Numbered from the stretch's first letter, positions 53,897 to 63,375 are shown. The stretch: DNA of 64,000 nt from Mycolicibacter longobardus (GCF_002102265.1 NZ_LQPG01000026.1:1-64000); one strand, 5' to 3'. The notes: generated from the letters alone by a model not told the origin. Numbers and translations are program-made.

Positions 53897-54295
53897 CTAC
53901 GGGTAGGGGATCGCGGGGATGGCCGGAATCGCCGGGATGGCGGGAATCGCCGGGATGGCCGGGATGGCGGGGACAGCCGGTGCCGACGGCGCCCGGGGCG
54001 CGGCCGGTGCCGTCGGGGCCGCCGGAGCCGGCCTCGGCTTCGCCGGAGGTTCGACGGCGGGTGCCACGCTGGTGAGTGGGGCCTCAGAAGGCGCAGCAGG
54101 CGCCGAGGGCACCGTCAGTTCGGGTGCCGTGCCGCCGGGCAATGCCGGGGCCTCGTTGACTTCGCCGTAGGTGTCGCCGACGGTGCCTTCCTCGTAATCG
54201 CTCTCGCAGTCGCCGCAGGCGGTCGTCACCGCACCCACGGCCAGCCCGACCGCCACCATCGACAGGACTGACTTTCCGATACTGCGATTCCGCAT
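53897..54295 (-). CDS. Lipoprotein with C-terminal PAI repeats
   Basis: The product is 132 residues. A lipoprotein signal (SVLSMVAVGLAVGAVTTAC) has lipidation Cys near residue 27, followed by a short acidic CGDCESDYEEGTVGD segment and a long Ala/Pro-rich stretch ending in seven PAI triplets and PYP. It was probably a cell-wall-spanning stalk. The ATG at 54295 precedes MRNRSIGKS. Function unknown. Confidence 0.78.
   Translation of the reverse strand: MRNRSIGKSVLSMVAVGLAVGAVTTACGDCESDYEEGTVGDTYGEVNEAPALPGGTAPELTVPSAPAAPSEAPLTSVAPAVEPPAKPRPAPAAPTAPAAPRAPSAPAVPAIPAIPAIPAIPAIPAIPAIPYP
53906..53968. repeat. Seven 9-bp tandem units encoding PAI
   Basis: On the minus strand seven consecutive Pro-Ala-Ile codon triplets occur with small synonymous changes. 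The count is likely variable between strains. Confidence 0.85.
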
Positions 54296-54468
54296 GGATT
54301 CTCCCGTTGTTCGGTTGCCTGCTGTCACCCTACGACGAGCGGCCGGATTCGGCGCCCTTGTGGCAGGCAACATCCGATGACACCCCCGGCCGCCCGTGAT
54401 GTCCGCAGATGCGGTGCAGCCCGCCGGCCGGCACCTGTCAGGCTGTTCGGGTATTCCCAGGGATCATG

Positions 54469-56280
54469 TCAGATCGTCTGGTGCCGGCCGAAGAACTTGT
54501 GGTCCTCGCTGTAGCCGCCGTAGCCGCTGCCGATCTCCTTGTAGCTCTCCACGAATTCAATGCCCTTGATCCACTTGACCAGCTTGTAGCCGTGCTGCAG
54601 CTCGTTGCGCAGCCGCAGCGGCCGGCCGTGCATGTAGGGCAGCGGTTGGTCGTTCATGTTGTAGGCGAGCATCGACATGTGGTGCCACATCTGGTCGACC
54701 GGGTGCGCGTTGTAGTAGATCCCGCCGGTGGCGCCCAGACCCATCGAGTAGAACACCGCCCATTTCGCCTCGGGCAGCGGCTTGACGATCTCCATGATCG
54801 TTCTCATCTGCACGCCACCCCACTTCGCCACGCCGGACCAGGCCTGCACGCACATGTGCTGGGTGATCTGGTCGTGGTAGGGCAGCGCTTTGAGGTCTTC
54901 CAGGGAGAATTCCATGGGGTTCTCGACCAGACCGTAGACCTTCAGCCGCCAGTCTTTGAAGTCGTTGGCCTCGTGCTCCTTGTATTCGACGGTCTCCGGA
55001 AGCCGGCCGTTGCGCCAGTGGAACGGTGAGATGTCGTCCTCGGTGAAGGTGCCGGGTTGGGGGTCGAGCTTCTCCAGGGAACGCTGGAACGGCCCGATCA
55101 GGGCGTAGCCGATCTTCTGGACCACCCTCGGGTGGCGCAGGGTGAACGGTGTGGCCGCGATCCAGCCGACCGTGCACACCACCGCAGCCGCGCAGAAGAC
55201 ATAGAACCCGGTGGCGCTGTGGCACTGCGGCCCGGCGCCCTGGGCGCACCCGCGCGCGGCGAACATGTGGTTGAGGTTGTCGAAGGCGTCGGTGGCGAAC
55301 ACCATCGTGACGTGGACCAGGATGAACATCAGGAAGTAGACCAGCACCACGAAGTGCAGCGACCGGGCGATCTGCAGGTTCAGCCGCAGGTGCTTGCTGA
55401 TCAGGCCGAGCCGCTGGGACAGCGCCGGTGACATGCCGAGCGCGGTGATCAACGCTGCCGGGGCGGCGATGAACACCGTGACGAAGTAGGAGATCAGCTG
55501 CAGCGCGTTGTAGTTGGTCCAGGTGTGGTCGTCCGGCCAGTCCAGCGACATGTACTGGATCATCACCGACCCGGCATGCGGGATGACGTCCCAACTGGTG
55601 GGCACGATGCGCCGCCACTGCCCGGTGGTGAACAGCAGGACGTAGAAGACCGCTCCGTTGAGCAGCCAGAGCACGCCCAGGCCCAGATGCCACCAACGGG
55701 CCAGGCCGATCGAATGCCGGAAGCCCGGCAGCCCGAACTGTGCCGGCAGCGCCACGGTGTCGGAGTTGGCCGTCCAGTACGGGTCGTCCGGCACCGGTGG
55801 GCCAACTCGCAGCCACTCGTCCTTGCCGGGGGTGGAGTTGCGGCTGAAGTACAGCCGCGGGTGGTCGCAGAGGATCTGGATACCCGCTCGGATGATGAAG
55901 ATCATCATGAAGAGGTTGAAGAAGTGCGTCCACCCGGCCCAGGCGGGCAGACCACCGTCGACCTCCGTCGACGGGCTGCTACCCGGGTACCGGGCGATGA
56001 ACTCCTCCACACCCGGCATGTGCCGGATGCCCTTGCCGATCGCGATCATCGCGATCAGTCCGACGAAGCCGATCGGGACGAGCCACAGTAGGTTGAACCA
56101 CTTGTCCCGGCCGATACGCAGGTGCGGGGCGACGGCCCGGCGGGTCAGGTCGAACCCGCCACCGTAGGTCTCGAGGTCGACTGTGTCGTCGTGATTCTTG
56201 TGAATCTCCGCCCGGTAACCCTGTTCCAGCTCCTGTGGGCTGAGCTGGCCCCCAGCGCCTTTTCCGTCGATGGTCGTCAC
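54469..56280 (-). CDS. Cytochrome b-type membrane domain fused to sulfite oxidase-like molybdopterin domain
   Basis: The product is 603 residues. Residues about 60-385 have five or six membrane helices with histidines suited to bind b hemes (WTHFFNLFMM, WWHLGLGVLWLL, SLHFVVLVYFLMFILVHVTM). Residues about 400-603 are an oxidoreductase molybdopterin (SUOX-type) domain: VYGLVENPMEFSLEDLKALP, HMCVQAWSGVAKWGGV with molybdenum-ligand Cys at about 477, MHGRPLRLRNELQHGYKLVKWIKGIEF. It is likely to transfer electrons between a periplasmic substrate and the membrane. The substrate is unknown; the MsrP type is one possibility. Confidence 0.82.
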   Translation of the reverse strand: MTTIDGKGAGGQLSPQELEQGYRAEIHKNHDDTVDLETYGGGFDLTRRAVAPHLRIGRDKWFNLLWLVPIGFVGLIAMIAIGKGIRHMPGVEEFIARYPGSSPSTEVDGGLPAWAGWTHFFNLFMMIFIIRAGIQILCDHPRLYFSRNSTPGKDEWLRVGPPVPDDPYWTANSDTVALPAQFGLPGFRHSIGLARWWHLGLGVLWLLNGAVFYVLLFTTGQWRRIVPTSWDVIPHAGSVMIQYMSLDWPDDHTWTNYNALQLISYFVTVFIAAPAALITALGMSPALSQRLGLISKHLRLNLQIARSLHFVVLVYFLMFILVHVTMVFATDAFDNLNHMFAARGCAQGAGPQCHSATGFYVFCAAAVVCTVGWIAATPFTLRHPRVVQKIGYALIGPFQRSLEKLDPQPGTFTEDDISPFHWRNGRLPETVEYKEHEANDFKDWRLKVYGLVENPMEFSLEDLKALPYHDQITQHMCVQAWSGVAKWGGVQMRTIMEIVKPLPEAKWAVFYSMGLGATGGIYYNAHPVDQMWHHMSMLAYNMNDQPLPYMHGRPLRLRNELQHGYKLVKWIKGIEFVESYKEIGSGYGGYSEDHKFFGRHQTI

Positions 56281-56697
56281 TCCTCGACGCTACCGCCGAA
56301 AGGCACGTGACACGATATTCTGACATCAGATACGCAGGCCGCTGGCAGGAAACTCAGGTATCGCAAGTTCGGACTTTTCACGAGATATCCTCCGCTGATG
56401 CGGGTTGCGTCGCCGCCTGCTCGGGTGGCCCGTGATCGGGCGCCTCGCGGTGGTTCGCCTTGGGCGATCGAGGCAATCTCTCGGGGCCCGGGCGCCGGGG
56501 CGTGTGCGGCGCCGTACGGGTGCTCTCATGCGAATCTCGCGTTTTACAGACCGTTCATATAGTGCATCCATAATTCGAGGTAGAACCGGCGAAACGAATT
56601 CCGCCATCGCCACCAGATTGCAATCTGGGCGGCGGGCAGTTGCTGCGTAACACGGCTAGCATGCGCAGTGGAGAAACTTGTGACCAGGCAGGGGTAG
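56281..56697. other. Intergenic region upstream of the ESX-5-like locus
   Basis: About 420 bp between the divergent molybdopterin gene and the eccB5 leader. No convincing gene is present: short open frames lack RBS and coding character. It contains AT-rich patches (GATATTCTGACATCAGATAC near 56310, TCATATAGTGCATCCATAATTC near 56550) and a TAGCAT -10-like hexamer at 56658-56663 that could drive eccB5. Confidence 0.5.
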
Positions 56698-56775
56698 ATG
56701 ACGACCAATAGGGCAGCGGCATGGCGCCGTAAGCGCGCAGTGCGGCAGGCGGGGGTTGAGGCACACCGTGGCTGA
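56698..56775 (+). CDS. Short leader ORF overlapping the eccB5 start
   Basis: ATG at 56698 opens a 25-codon frame (begins MTTNRAAAWRRKRAVRQAG) that stops at TGA 56773-56775, five bases beyond the eccB5 GTG (56768). AGGGG lies 4 nt before the ATG. The peptide is strongly basic (R/K-rich). It could couple or attenuate eccB5 translation; it may also be chance. Confidence 0.4.
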   Translation: MTTNRAAAWRRKRAVRQAGVEAHRG

Positions 56776-58279
56776 CGAACACCGGGGTCCCGGCTACGGC
56801 CTGGGCCTGTCGACGCGTACCCAGATGACCGGGTACCAGTTCCTGGCGCGACGTACCGCGATGGCGTTGACCCGCTGGCAGGTTCGGATGGAAGTGGAAC
56901 CCGGCCGGCGGCAGTCGCTGGCGGTGGTCGCTTCGGTGTCGGCGGCCGCGGTCGTCTGTCTGGGGGCGCTGCTGTGGTCGTTCCTGAGCCCGTCGGGCCA
57001 GATGAACGAATCGCCCATCATCGCCGACCGCGATTCGGGTGCGCTCTATGTGCGAGTCGGCAACACCTTGTATCCGGCACTGAATCTGGCTTCGGCCCGG
57101 CTCATCGCCGGGCGGCCGGACAATCCGCACAAGGTGCGTTCCACGCAGATCGCCGAGCAACCGCACGGCCCTCTCGTCGGGATCCCGGGCGCGCCGTCGG
57201 ACATCCTGCCGACCACGCCGTCGTCGTCGTCGTGGCTGATCTGCGACACCGTCGCCAATGTCCAAGGCGTCGGGGCGCCTTCGCCGGTGACGGTGACGGT
57301 GATCGACGGCAGCCCGGATCTGAACTCCCGGCGCAGGGTGCTCGACGGCCCGGACGCGGTGGTGCTGCGTTACAACAATGATTCCTGGGTGGTCCGCCAG
57401 GGCCGCCGCTCGCGCATCGACGCCGCCGACCGCGCGGTGCTGCTGCCGCTGGGACTCACCCCCGAACAGGTCGACCATGCCCGGCCGATGAGCCAGGCAC
57501 TGTTCGACGCGTTGCCGGTGGGCCCGGAGTTGGCGGTGCCGTTCGTGCCTGACGCCGGCCAGCCGCCCGCCTTCCCGAACGCCCCGGGTCCGGTGGGAAC
57601 GGTGTTCACCACACCGCAATTGGCTGGGCCACAACAGTATTCGGTGGTGCTGATGAACGGTGTACAGACCGTCTCGCCGGTGGTGGCCCGCATCCTGCAG
57701 AACGCCGGGGCAACCGCGGGCGGTGCGCCGGCGGTGGTGGCGCCGCCGGAGCTTGCCAAGATGCCGGTGGTCACCGGGCTGGACCTGTCGGCTTACCCGG
57801 ACGGACCACTTCAGGTCGTCGACATGAAGGAGAACCCGTCCACCTGCTGGTGGTGGGAGCGCTCCAACGGCGACAGCCGGGCCCGGGTTCAGGTGGTGTC
57901 CGGCCCCACGATTCCGGTGTCGCAGAAGCAGATGTCGCGGGTGGTGTCCCTGGTGAAGACCAACGACAACAACATGCCGGAGGCCGACCGGGTCTACTTC
58001 GGATCGGGCTACGGTAATTTCGTCGCGGTCACCGGCAACGACCCGGACGCCTCCACGCGGGAATCGCTGTGGTGGTTGTCGTCCTCGGGTGTGCGATTCG
58101 GAATCCCCGGCGACGACGAGCGCAAGGCCCTGGGCCTGGTCGGCGAGCCGGCGTTGGCCCCGTCGGTGGCGCTGCGCCTGCTGGCGCACGGTCCGACCCT
58201 GTCTCGCCAGGATGCGCTGGTACGTCACGACACCCTGCCCACCGATATGAGCCCAGCAGAATTGGCGGTGCCCAAGTGA
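56768..58279 (+). CDS. eccB5: EccB, type VII secretion membrane ATPase-linked core component (ESX-5 type)
   Basis: The product is 503 residues. A cytosolic head (STRTQMTGYQFLARRTAMAL) and one membrane helix (about 52-76) are followed by a large periplasmic domain with repeats and two Cys (WLICDTV, PSTCWWWER). The head, SPIIADRDSGALYVRVGNTLYPALNLASARLI and the end DTLPTDMSPAELAVPK match what I recall of ESX-5 EccB (Rv1782). EccB forms the ESX core with EccC, EccD and EccE. The GTG has GAGG 7 nt upstream. The last bases overlap eccC5 (GTGA). Confidence 0.92.
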   Translation: MADEHRGPGYGLGLSTRTQMTGYQFLARRTAMALTRWQVRMEVEPGRRQSLAVVASVSAAAVVCLGALLWSFLSPSGQMNESPIIADRDSGALYVRVGNTLYPALNLASARLIAGRPDNPHKVRSTQIAEQPHGPLVGIPGAPSDILPTTPSSSSWLICDTVANVQGVGAPSPVTVTVIDGSPDLNSRRRVLDGPDAVVLRYNNDSWVVRQGRRSRIDAADRAVLLPLGLTPEQVDHARPMSQALFDALPVGPELAVPFVPDAGQPPAFPNAPGPVGTVFTTPQLAGPQQYSVVLMNGVQTVSPVVARILQNAGATAGGAPAVVAPPELAKMPVVTGLDLSAYPDGPLQVVDMKENPSTCWWWERSNGDSRARVQVVSGPTIPVSQKQMSRVVSLVKTNDNNMPEADRVYFGSGYGNFVAVTGNDPDASTRESLWWLSSSGVRFGIPGDDERKALGLVGEPALAPSVALRLLAHGPTLSRQDALVRHDTLPTDMSPAELAVPK

Positions 58280-61200
58280 AACGTGGATACGCCCGGCCGA
58301 CGCCGGAGCGCGCTCCGGTGGTCAAACCGGAGAACATCGTCTTGCCGACGCCGTTGAGCGTGCCGCCGCCGGAAGGCAAGCCATGGTGGCTGGTGGTGGT
58401 CGGGGTGCTGGTCGTCGGCCTGCTGGTGGGCATGGTCGCGATGACGGTGGCCAACGGCTCCCGGATGTTCCTGGGCGCCGGCTCCATCTTCCCGATCTTC
58501 ATGATCGGCGGCATCGCGATGATGATGTTCGGCGGCCGCTTCGGTGGTGGCGCCCAGCAGCTGAGCCGGCCCAAGCTCGACGCGATGCGCGCCCAGTTCA
58601 TGCTGATGCTGGACCGGCTGCGGGAGTCGGCCGCGGAGTCCGCCGACAGCATGGACGCCAACTACCGGTGGTACCACCCGGCGCCCTCCACGCTGGCTGC
58701 TGCGGTGGGGTCGTCGCGGATGTGGGAGCGCCAGCCCAACGGCAAGGACCTCAACTTCGGGCTGGCCCGGGTCGGGGTCGGGATGACGCGGCCCGAGGTC
58801 ACCTGGGGCGAGCCGCAGAACATGCCGACCGACATCGAGCTCGAGCCGGTGACCGGAAAGGCGCTGCAGGAGTTCGGCCGCTACCAAAGCGTGGTTTACA
58901 ACCTGCCGAAGATGATCTCGCTGCTGGTCGAGCCCTGGTACTCGCTGGTCGGTGACCGCGAGCACGTGCTCGGGCTGATGCGCGCGATCATCTGCCAGCT
59001 GGCCTTCTCGCACGGGCCCGATCACCTGCGCATGATCGTGGTGACTTCTGATGTGGCGCAGTGGGACTGGGTGAAGTGGCTGCCGCACTTCGGCGACCCC
59101 CGCCGCCAGGACGCCGCGGGCAACGCCCGCATGGTCTACCGCTCCGTGCAGGACTTCGCCACCGAGCACGGCGACCTGTTCTCCGGACGCGGATCGTTCA
59201 TGCCGCGCCACGCCAGCTCGTCGGCGGAGACGCCGACGCCGCACCATCTGATCGTCGTCGACGGCATCGACCCGCAGTGGGAGTACGTCAACACCACCGA
59301 GGGCATTGACGGGGTGACGTTCTTCGACCTGACCGGCGCCCCGGAGTGGCGGGGCGTATCGCAACGGGTCCTGCGCTTCGACGACAAGGGCATTGTCAAC
59401 GCGCTGCCGCGTGACCGCGACACCTGGATGGTGATCGACGACAACGAATGGTTCTTCGCCCTGGCCGACCAGGTCGACCAGACCGACGCCGAGCAGTTCG
59501 CGCAGCGGATGGCGCACTGGCGGCTGGCCGCGGCCTACGAGGAGATCGGCCAGAAGGTGACGCACCACATCGGTGCGCGCGACATCATGTCCTACTACGG
59601 CATCGAGGACGCCGGGCGGATCGACTTCAACCAACTGTGGGCGGACCGGCGCGCGGTGGGAGGCAAAGGCCGGCTGCGGATTCCGTTCGGCAACCGCTCC
59701 GACAACGGCGAACTGCTGTTTCTGGACATGAAGTCCCTGGACGAGGGCGGAGACGGTCCGCACGGGGTCATGTCCGGGACGACCGGCTCGGGTAAGTCGA
59801 CGCTGGTGCGCACCGTGATCGAGTCGCTGCTGTTGGCCCACCCGCCGGACGAGCTGCAGTTCGTGCTGGCCGACCTCAAGGGCGGATCGGCGGTCAAGCC
59901 GTTCTCCGGCGTGCCGCACGTGTCACGGATCATCACCGACCTGGAAGACGACCAGGCCCTGATGGAGCGCTTCCTGGAAGCCATGTGGGGTGAGATCGCC
60001 CGGCGAAAGTCCATGTGCGACAACGCCGGTGTCGACGGCGCCAAGGAGTACAACGAGATCCGGTCCCGGATGCGGGCACGCGGGGACGAGAGCCTGCCGC
60101 CGCTGCCGATGCTGGTTGTGGTGATCGACGAGTTCTACGAATGGTTCCGCATCATGCCGACCGCCGTGGAGGTGCTGGACTCGATCGGCCGGCAGGGCCG
60201 CGCCTACTGGGTGCACCTGATGATGGCGTCGCAGACCATCGAGAGCCGCGCCGAGAAGCTGATGGAGAACATGGGTTACCGGCTGGTGCTCAAGGCGCAG
60301 ACCGCCGGGGCGGCCCAGGCCGCCGGGGTGCCCAACGCGGTGAACCTGCCGGCCAAGGCTGGGCTGGGTTACTTCCGCAAGAGCGGTGAAGAGGTCATCC
60401 GCTTCCAGGCCGAGTTCCTGTGGCGCGACTATCACCGCGGCGGGATGCTCGACGACGAGCAGATGCCGTTGACCCACGCGGTCGACTACATCCGGCCGCA
60501 ACTGTTCACCACCGAGTTCACTCCGCTCGAGGTCAGTGTCAGCACACCGGAGATCGAGGCGCCCGAGGAGATCCCGGCGATCGACTCCAAGCCCGCCGCC
60601 GCGGGAGCCGAGGTCGCCGAGGAAGAGGACTTCATCCGGACCCCCAAGGTCGGCACGGTGATCATCGACCAGCTGCGCCAGATCGACTTCGAGCCCTACC
60701 GGCTGTGGCAGCCGCCCCTGGACATCCCGGTGGCCATCGACGACTTGGTGAACCGCTATCTGGGCCACCCGTGGCAACAGGACTACGGCACCCGTAAGGA
60801 CCTGGTGTTCCCGATCGGGCTCATCGACCGGCCGTACAAGCACGACCAGCCACCGTGGACGGTGGATACTTCCGGTCCCGGTGCCAACGTGCTGATCCTG
60901 GGCGCCGGCGGTTCGGGCAAGACGACCGCATTGCAGGCACTGATCTGCGCTGCCGCGTTGACCCACACGCCCGAACAGGTCCAGTTCTACTGCCTGGCCT
61001 ACAGCGGTACCTCGCTGACCACGGTCGCCGGACTGCCGCACGTGGGCAGCGTCTGCGGGCCGACCGACCCCGACGGGGTACGCCGCACGGTGGCCGAACT
61101 GCTGGCGCTGGTGCGGACCCGCAAGCGCAGCTTCCTCGAAAACGACGTGGCGTCGATGGAGGTCTTCCGCAGGCGCAAGTTCGACGGTGCCCCGGGGACA

Positions 61201-62490
61201 GTGCCGAACGACGGTTTCGGTGACGTCTACCTGGTGGTCGACAACTACCGGGCGTTGTCGGAGGACAACGAGGTTCTGGTCGAGCAGGTCAATCAGATCA
61301 TCAACCAGGGGCCCTCGTTCGGTGTGCACGTCATCGTCACCGCCGATCGCGAATCGGAGTTGCGCCCGCCGGTCCGCAGCGGCTTCGGATCCCGGGTCGA
61401 GCTGCGCCTGGCCGCGGTGGAGGACGCCAAGCTGGTGCGCTCCCGCTTCGCCAAGGATGTCCCGGTCAAGCCGGGGCGGGGCATGGTCGCGGTCAACTAC
61501 GTGCGACTCGACAGCGACCCGCAGTCCGGTCTGCACACCCAGATCGCGCGGCCCGCGATGGCCGACACCGACCAGCGGGTGTTCGAGTCCGACAGCGTCT
61601 CGGCCGCGGTCAGCCAGGTCGCGGTCGGCCGGGTGCGCCCGGTGCGGCGCCTGCCGGCGCGGTTCGGGCTGGACGAGGTGCGGGCGGTCGCGGCCAACGA
61701 TCAGCGCGAAGGCGTGGGCGCCGGCGGCATCGCCTGGGCGATCTCCGAGCTCGATCTGCAGCCGGTCTATCTGAACTTCGCCGAGAACGGCCACCTGATG
61801 GTGACCGGGCGTCGCGAATGCGGGCGGACCACCACCCTGGCCACCATCATGAGCGAGATCGAGCGGCTCTACGCGCCCGGCGCCAGCAGCGCGCCGGCGC
61901 CCAGCCCGGACGGTCGGCCGTCCGCGCAGGTGTGGCTGATCGACCCGCGCCGTCAGTTGCTGACCACGCTGGGCCCGGACTACGTGGAGAAGTTCGCCTA
62001 TAACCTGGATGGCACCGTGGCGCTCGTAAACGAGTTGGCGGCCACGCTGGCCAACCGCGAGCCACCGCCGGGTCTGTCGGCCGAAGAGCTGCTGTCGCGG
62101 ACCTGGTGGAGCGGGCCGGAGATCTTCTTGATCATCGACGACATCCAGCAGTTCCCGCCCGGCTTCGACTCGCCGTTCCAGAAGGCCGCGCCCTGGGTGA
62201 CCCGCTCGGCGGACGTGGGCCTGCACGTGATCGCCACCCGCACGTTCGGCGGCTGGTCGTCCGCGGGGGCCGATCCGCTGCTGCGGGCCCTGCACCAGGC
62301 CAACGCGCCGCTGCTGGTGATGGATGCCGACCCCGACGAGGGCTTCATCCGCGGCAAGATGAAGGGCGGTCCGCTGCCTCGCGGCCGTGGCCTGCTGATG
62401 GCCGAGGACACCGGAGTGTTCGTGCAGGTCGCCGCCACCGAACTGCGGCGGGCAGCGACGCATGAGCGCGCGGCCAGCCCAGCTGGCTGA
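58276..62490 (+). CDS. eccC5: EccC, FtsK/SpoIIIE-like motor ATPase of type VII secretion (ESX-5 type)
   Basis: The product is 1404 residues, single polypeptide. The N-terminal KRGYARPTPERAPVVKPENI and two membrane helices (about 40-90) are followed by three ATPase modules. Walker A 1 GTTGSGKST (about 501-509) and 2 GAGGSGKTT (about 876-884) are intact; the third (GRRECGRTT, about 1178) is degenerate as usual. Signature VVVIDEFYEWF and FLIIDDIQQFPP are Walker B-like. It drives export of PE, PPE and Esx substrates. The GTG overlaps the eccB5 stop. In ESX-5 this gene is one continuous ORF, as here. Confidence 0.94.
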   Translation: MKRGYARPTPERAPVVKPENIVLPTPLSVPPPEGKPWWLVVVGVLVVGLLVGMVAMTVANGSRMFLGAGSIFPIFMIGGIAMMMFGGRFGGGAQQLSRPKLDAMRAQFMLMLDRLRESAAESADSMDANYRWYHPAPSTLAAAVGSSRMWERQPNGKDLNFGLARVGVGMTRPEVTWGEPQNMPTDIELEPVTGKALQEFGRYQSVVYNLPKMISLLVEPWYSLVGDREHVLGLMRAIICQLAFSHGPDHLRMIVVTSDVAQWDWVKWLPHFGDPRRQDAAGNARMVYRSVQDFATEHGDLFSGRGSFMPRHASSSAETPTPHHLIVVDGIDPQWEYVNTTEGIDGVTFFDLTGAPEWRGVSQRVLRFDDKGIVNALPRDRDTWMVIDDNEWFFALADQVDQTDAEQFAQRMAHWRLAAAYEEIGQKVTHHIGARDIMSYYGIEDAGRIDFNQLWADRRAVGGKGRLRIPFGNRSDNGELLFLDMKSLDEGGDGPHGVMSGTTGSGKSTLVRTVIESLLLAHPPDELQFVLADLKGGSAVKPFSGVPHVSRIITDLEDDQALMERFLEAMWGEIARRKSMCDNAGVDGAKEYNEIRSRMRARGDESLPPLPMLVVVIDEFYEWFRIMPTAVEVLDSIGRQGRAYWVHLMMASQTIESRAEKLMENMGYRLVLKAQTAGAAQAAGVPNAVNLPAKAGLGYFRKSGEEVIRFQAEFLWRDYHRGGMLDDEQMPLTHAVDYIRPQLFTTEFTPLEVSVSTPEIEAPEEIPAIDSKPAAAGAEVAEEEDFIRTPKVGTVIIDQLRQIDFEPYRLWQPPLDIPVAIDDLVNRYLGHPWQQDYGTRKDLVFPIGLIDRPYKHDQPPWTVDTSGPGANVLILGAGGSGKTTALQALICAAALTHTPEQVQFYCLAYSGTSLTTVAGLPHVGSVCGPTDPDGVRRTVAELLALVRTRKRSFLENDVASMEVFRRRKFDGAPGTVPNDGFGDVYLVVDNYRALSEDNEVLVEQVNQIINQGPSFGVHVIVTADRESELRPPVRSGFGSRVELRLAAVEDAKLVRSRFAKDVPVKPGRGMVAVNYVRLDSDPQSGLHTQIARPAMADTDQRVFESDSVSAAVSQVAVGRVRPVRRLPARFGLDEVRAVAANDQREGVGAGGIAWAISELDLQPVYLNFAENGHLMVTGRRECGRTTTLATIMSEIERLYAPGASSAPAPSPDGRPSAQVWLIDPRRQLLTTLGPDYVEKFAYNLDGTVALVNELAATLANREPPPGLSAEELLSRTWWSGPEIFLIIDDIQQFPPGFDSPFQKAAPWVTRSADVGLHVIATRTFGGWSSAGADPLLRALHQANAPLLVMDADPDEGFIRGKMKGGPLPRGRGLLMAEDTGVFVQVAATELRRAATHERAASPAG

Positions 62491-62671
62491 GCTGGGGTTT
62501 CCCGTGACCGCTGTGGCCCGCGCAACAGGGCCACGGCGGTTGCTGGCGGGGTCACACCCGGCGCGGCCGGGTCGGATTCGGCGCGTCCGGATTTTTAACC
62601 GGCTCCCGGGTGGCCCCGGTGTTCGGGCCCTCGGTATGCGCACTGCCGGACCGGAAAAGTAGCAACGTGTT

Positions 62672-62691
62672 TAACCAGGTTGACCTGGTTA
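62672..62691. promoter_or_regulatory. Perfect 9-bp palindrome upstream of the PE gene
   Basis: TAACCAGGT-TG-ACCTGGTTA, a 20-bp perfect dyad with 2-nt spacer, lies about 165 bp upstream of the PE start. Its length and symmetry fit a dimeric repressor/activator site. Confidence 0.7.
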
Positions 62692-62740
62692 TATCGGCCG
62701 GCCCCGCCGGTGTTCCGTTGCCCGATTGTTAGCCAAGGTG

Positions 62741-62750
62741 AACAATTGTT
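62741..62750. promoter_or_regulatory. AACAATTGTT dyad upstream of the PE gene
   Basis: A perfect 10-bp palindrome flanked by GGTG and ATCACC extends to a longer imperfect dyad (62737-62756). It lies 50 bp downstream of the palindrome at 62672-62691. Confidence 0.45.
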
Positions 62751-62855
62751 ATCACCAGATGAACAGTCGGCATAGTGGGCCGTGTCGGTCGCTTACAGCC
62801 TCTAGGATCGGAGGCAGAGTGATTGCTGACCCGCGATCCGAGGAGGAATTTCCAA

Positions 62856-63155
62856 ATGTCGTTTGTGAATGCGCAACCCGAAGCGCTGTCGGCCGCGGCC
62901 GGGAGCCTGAGCGGTATCGGGTCGGCGTTGAATGCGCAGAACGCGGCCGCTGCCGCCCCGACCACCGGCGTGGTTCCGGCCGCTGCTGACGAGGTCTCGG
63001 CCCTGACCGCCGCGCAGTTCGCCGCTCACGCGACGATGTACCAACAGGTCAGCGCTCAGGCTGCGGCAATCCACGAGATGTTCGTGGCCACCCTCAACAG
63101 CAGCGCAACCTCCTACGCGGCCACCGAGGCCGCCAACGCTGCCTCGGCGGGCTGA
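62856..63155 (+). CDS. PE-family protein (PE18/19-like)
   Basis: The product is 99 residues, i.e. only the PE domain. The PE motif is at residues 8-9 (MSFVNAQPEAL), followed by the helical hairpin with ALNAQNAAAAAPTTGVVPAAADEVSALTAAQFAAHATMYQ and a C-terminal YxxxE export signal (YAATEA). AGGAGGA lies 8 nt before the ATG. It is very like the short PE proteins of the ESX-5 locus. No PPE partner follows before esxM. Confidence 0.92.
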   Translation: MSFVNAQPEALSAAAGSLSGIGSALNAQNAAAAAPTTGVVPAAADEVSALTAAQFAAHATMYQQVSAQAAAIHEMFVATLNSSATSYAATEAANAASAG

Positions 63156-63375
63156 TTGACCAGGACCGTATCGCCGGCTATCGGGCTGCGACGACGCCGT
63201 CCCGATTCGATGGGCGTTCTAGCGCGATCGAAGATTTCACCGGCTACGGGCTGATCGAAGGGGGAACCATTCATACGTTCAAGGCCGGTCGTCGGTTACC
63301 GACCTAGCCGGCAGGAAAATCCTGCAACCGCACAACCAATCAGAAACAACGAACTTCAGATAAGGAGACACAACA

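Larger units (their letters stand above)
62491..62855. other. Intergenic region between eccC5 and the PE gene
   Basis: This 365-bp gap holds no gene. It contains two dyads (62672-62691 and 62741-62750), described separately, and a TAGGAT -10-like hexamer at 62803-62808 about 48 bp before the PE start. The region is AT-richer at 62660-62760. It is consistent with a separate promoter for PE-esxM-esxN. Confidence 0.55.

Noticed and set aside
53906..53968. Short regular repeats as a possible CRISPR
   Set aside because: The units are 9 bp, contiguous and translated as PAI; no spacers. No CRISPR array or cas gene was seen in the window.
56326..56650. Possible small genes on either strand before eccB5
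   Set aside because: Arg-rich translations, no RBS, no conserved motif; treated as promoter region.
59923..62643. Open frame of about 900 codons antisense to eccC5
   Set aside because: Same GC-driven shadow; no recognisable motif and fully inside a conserved ATPase gene.
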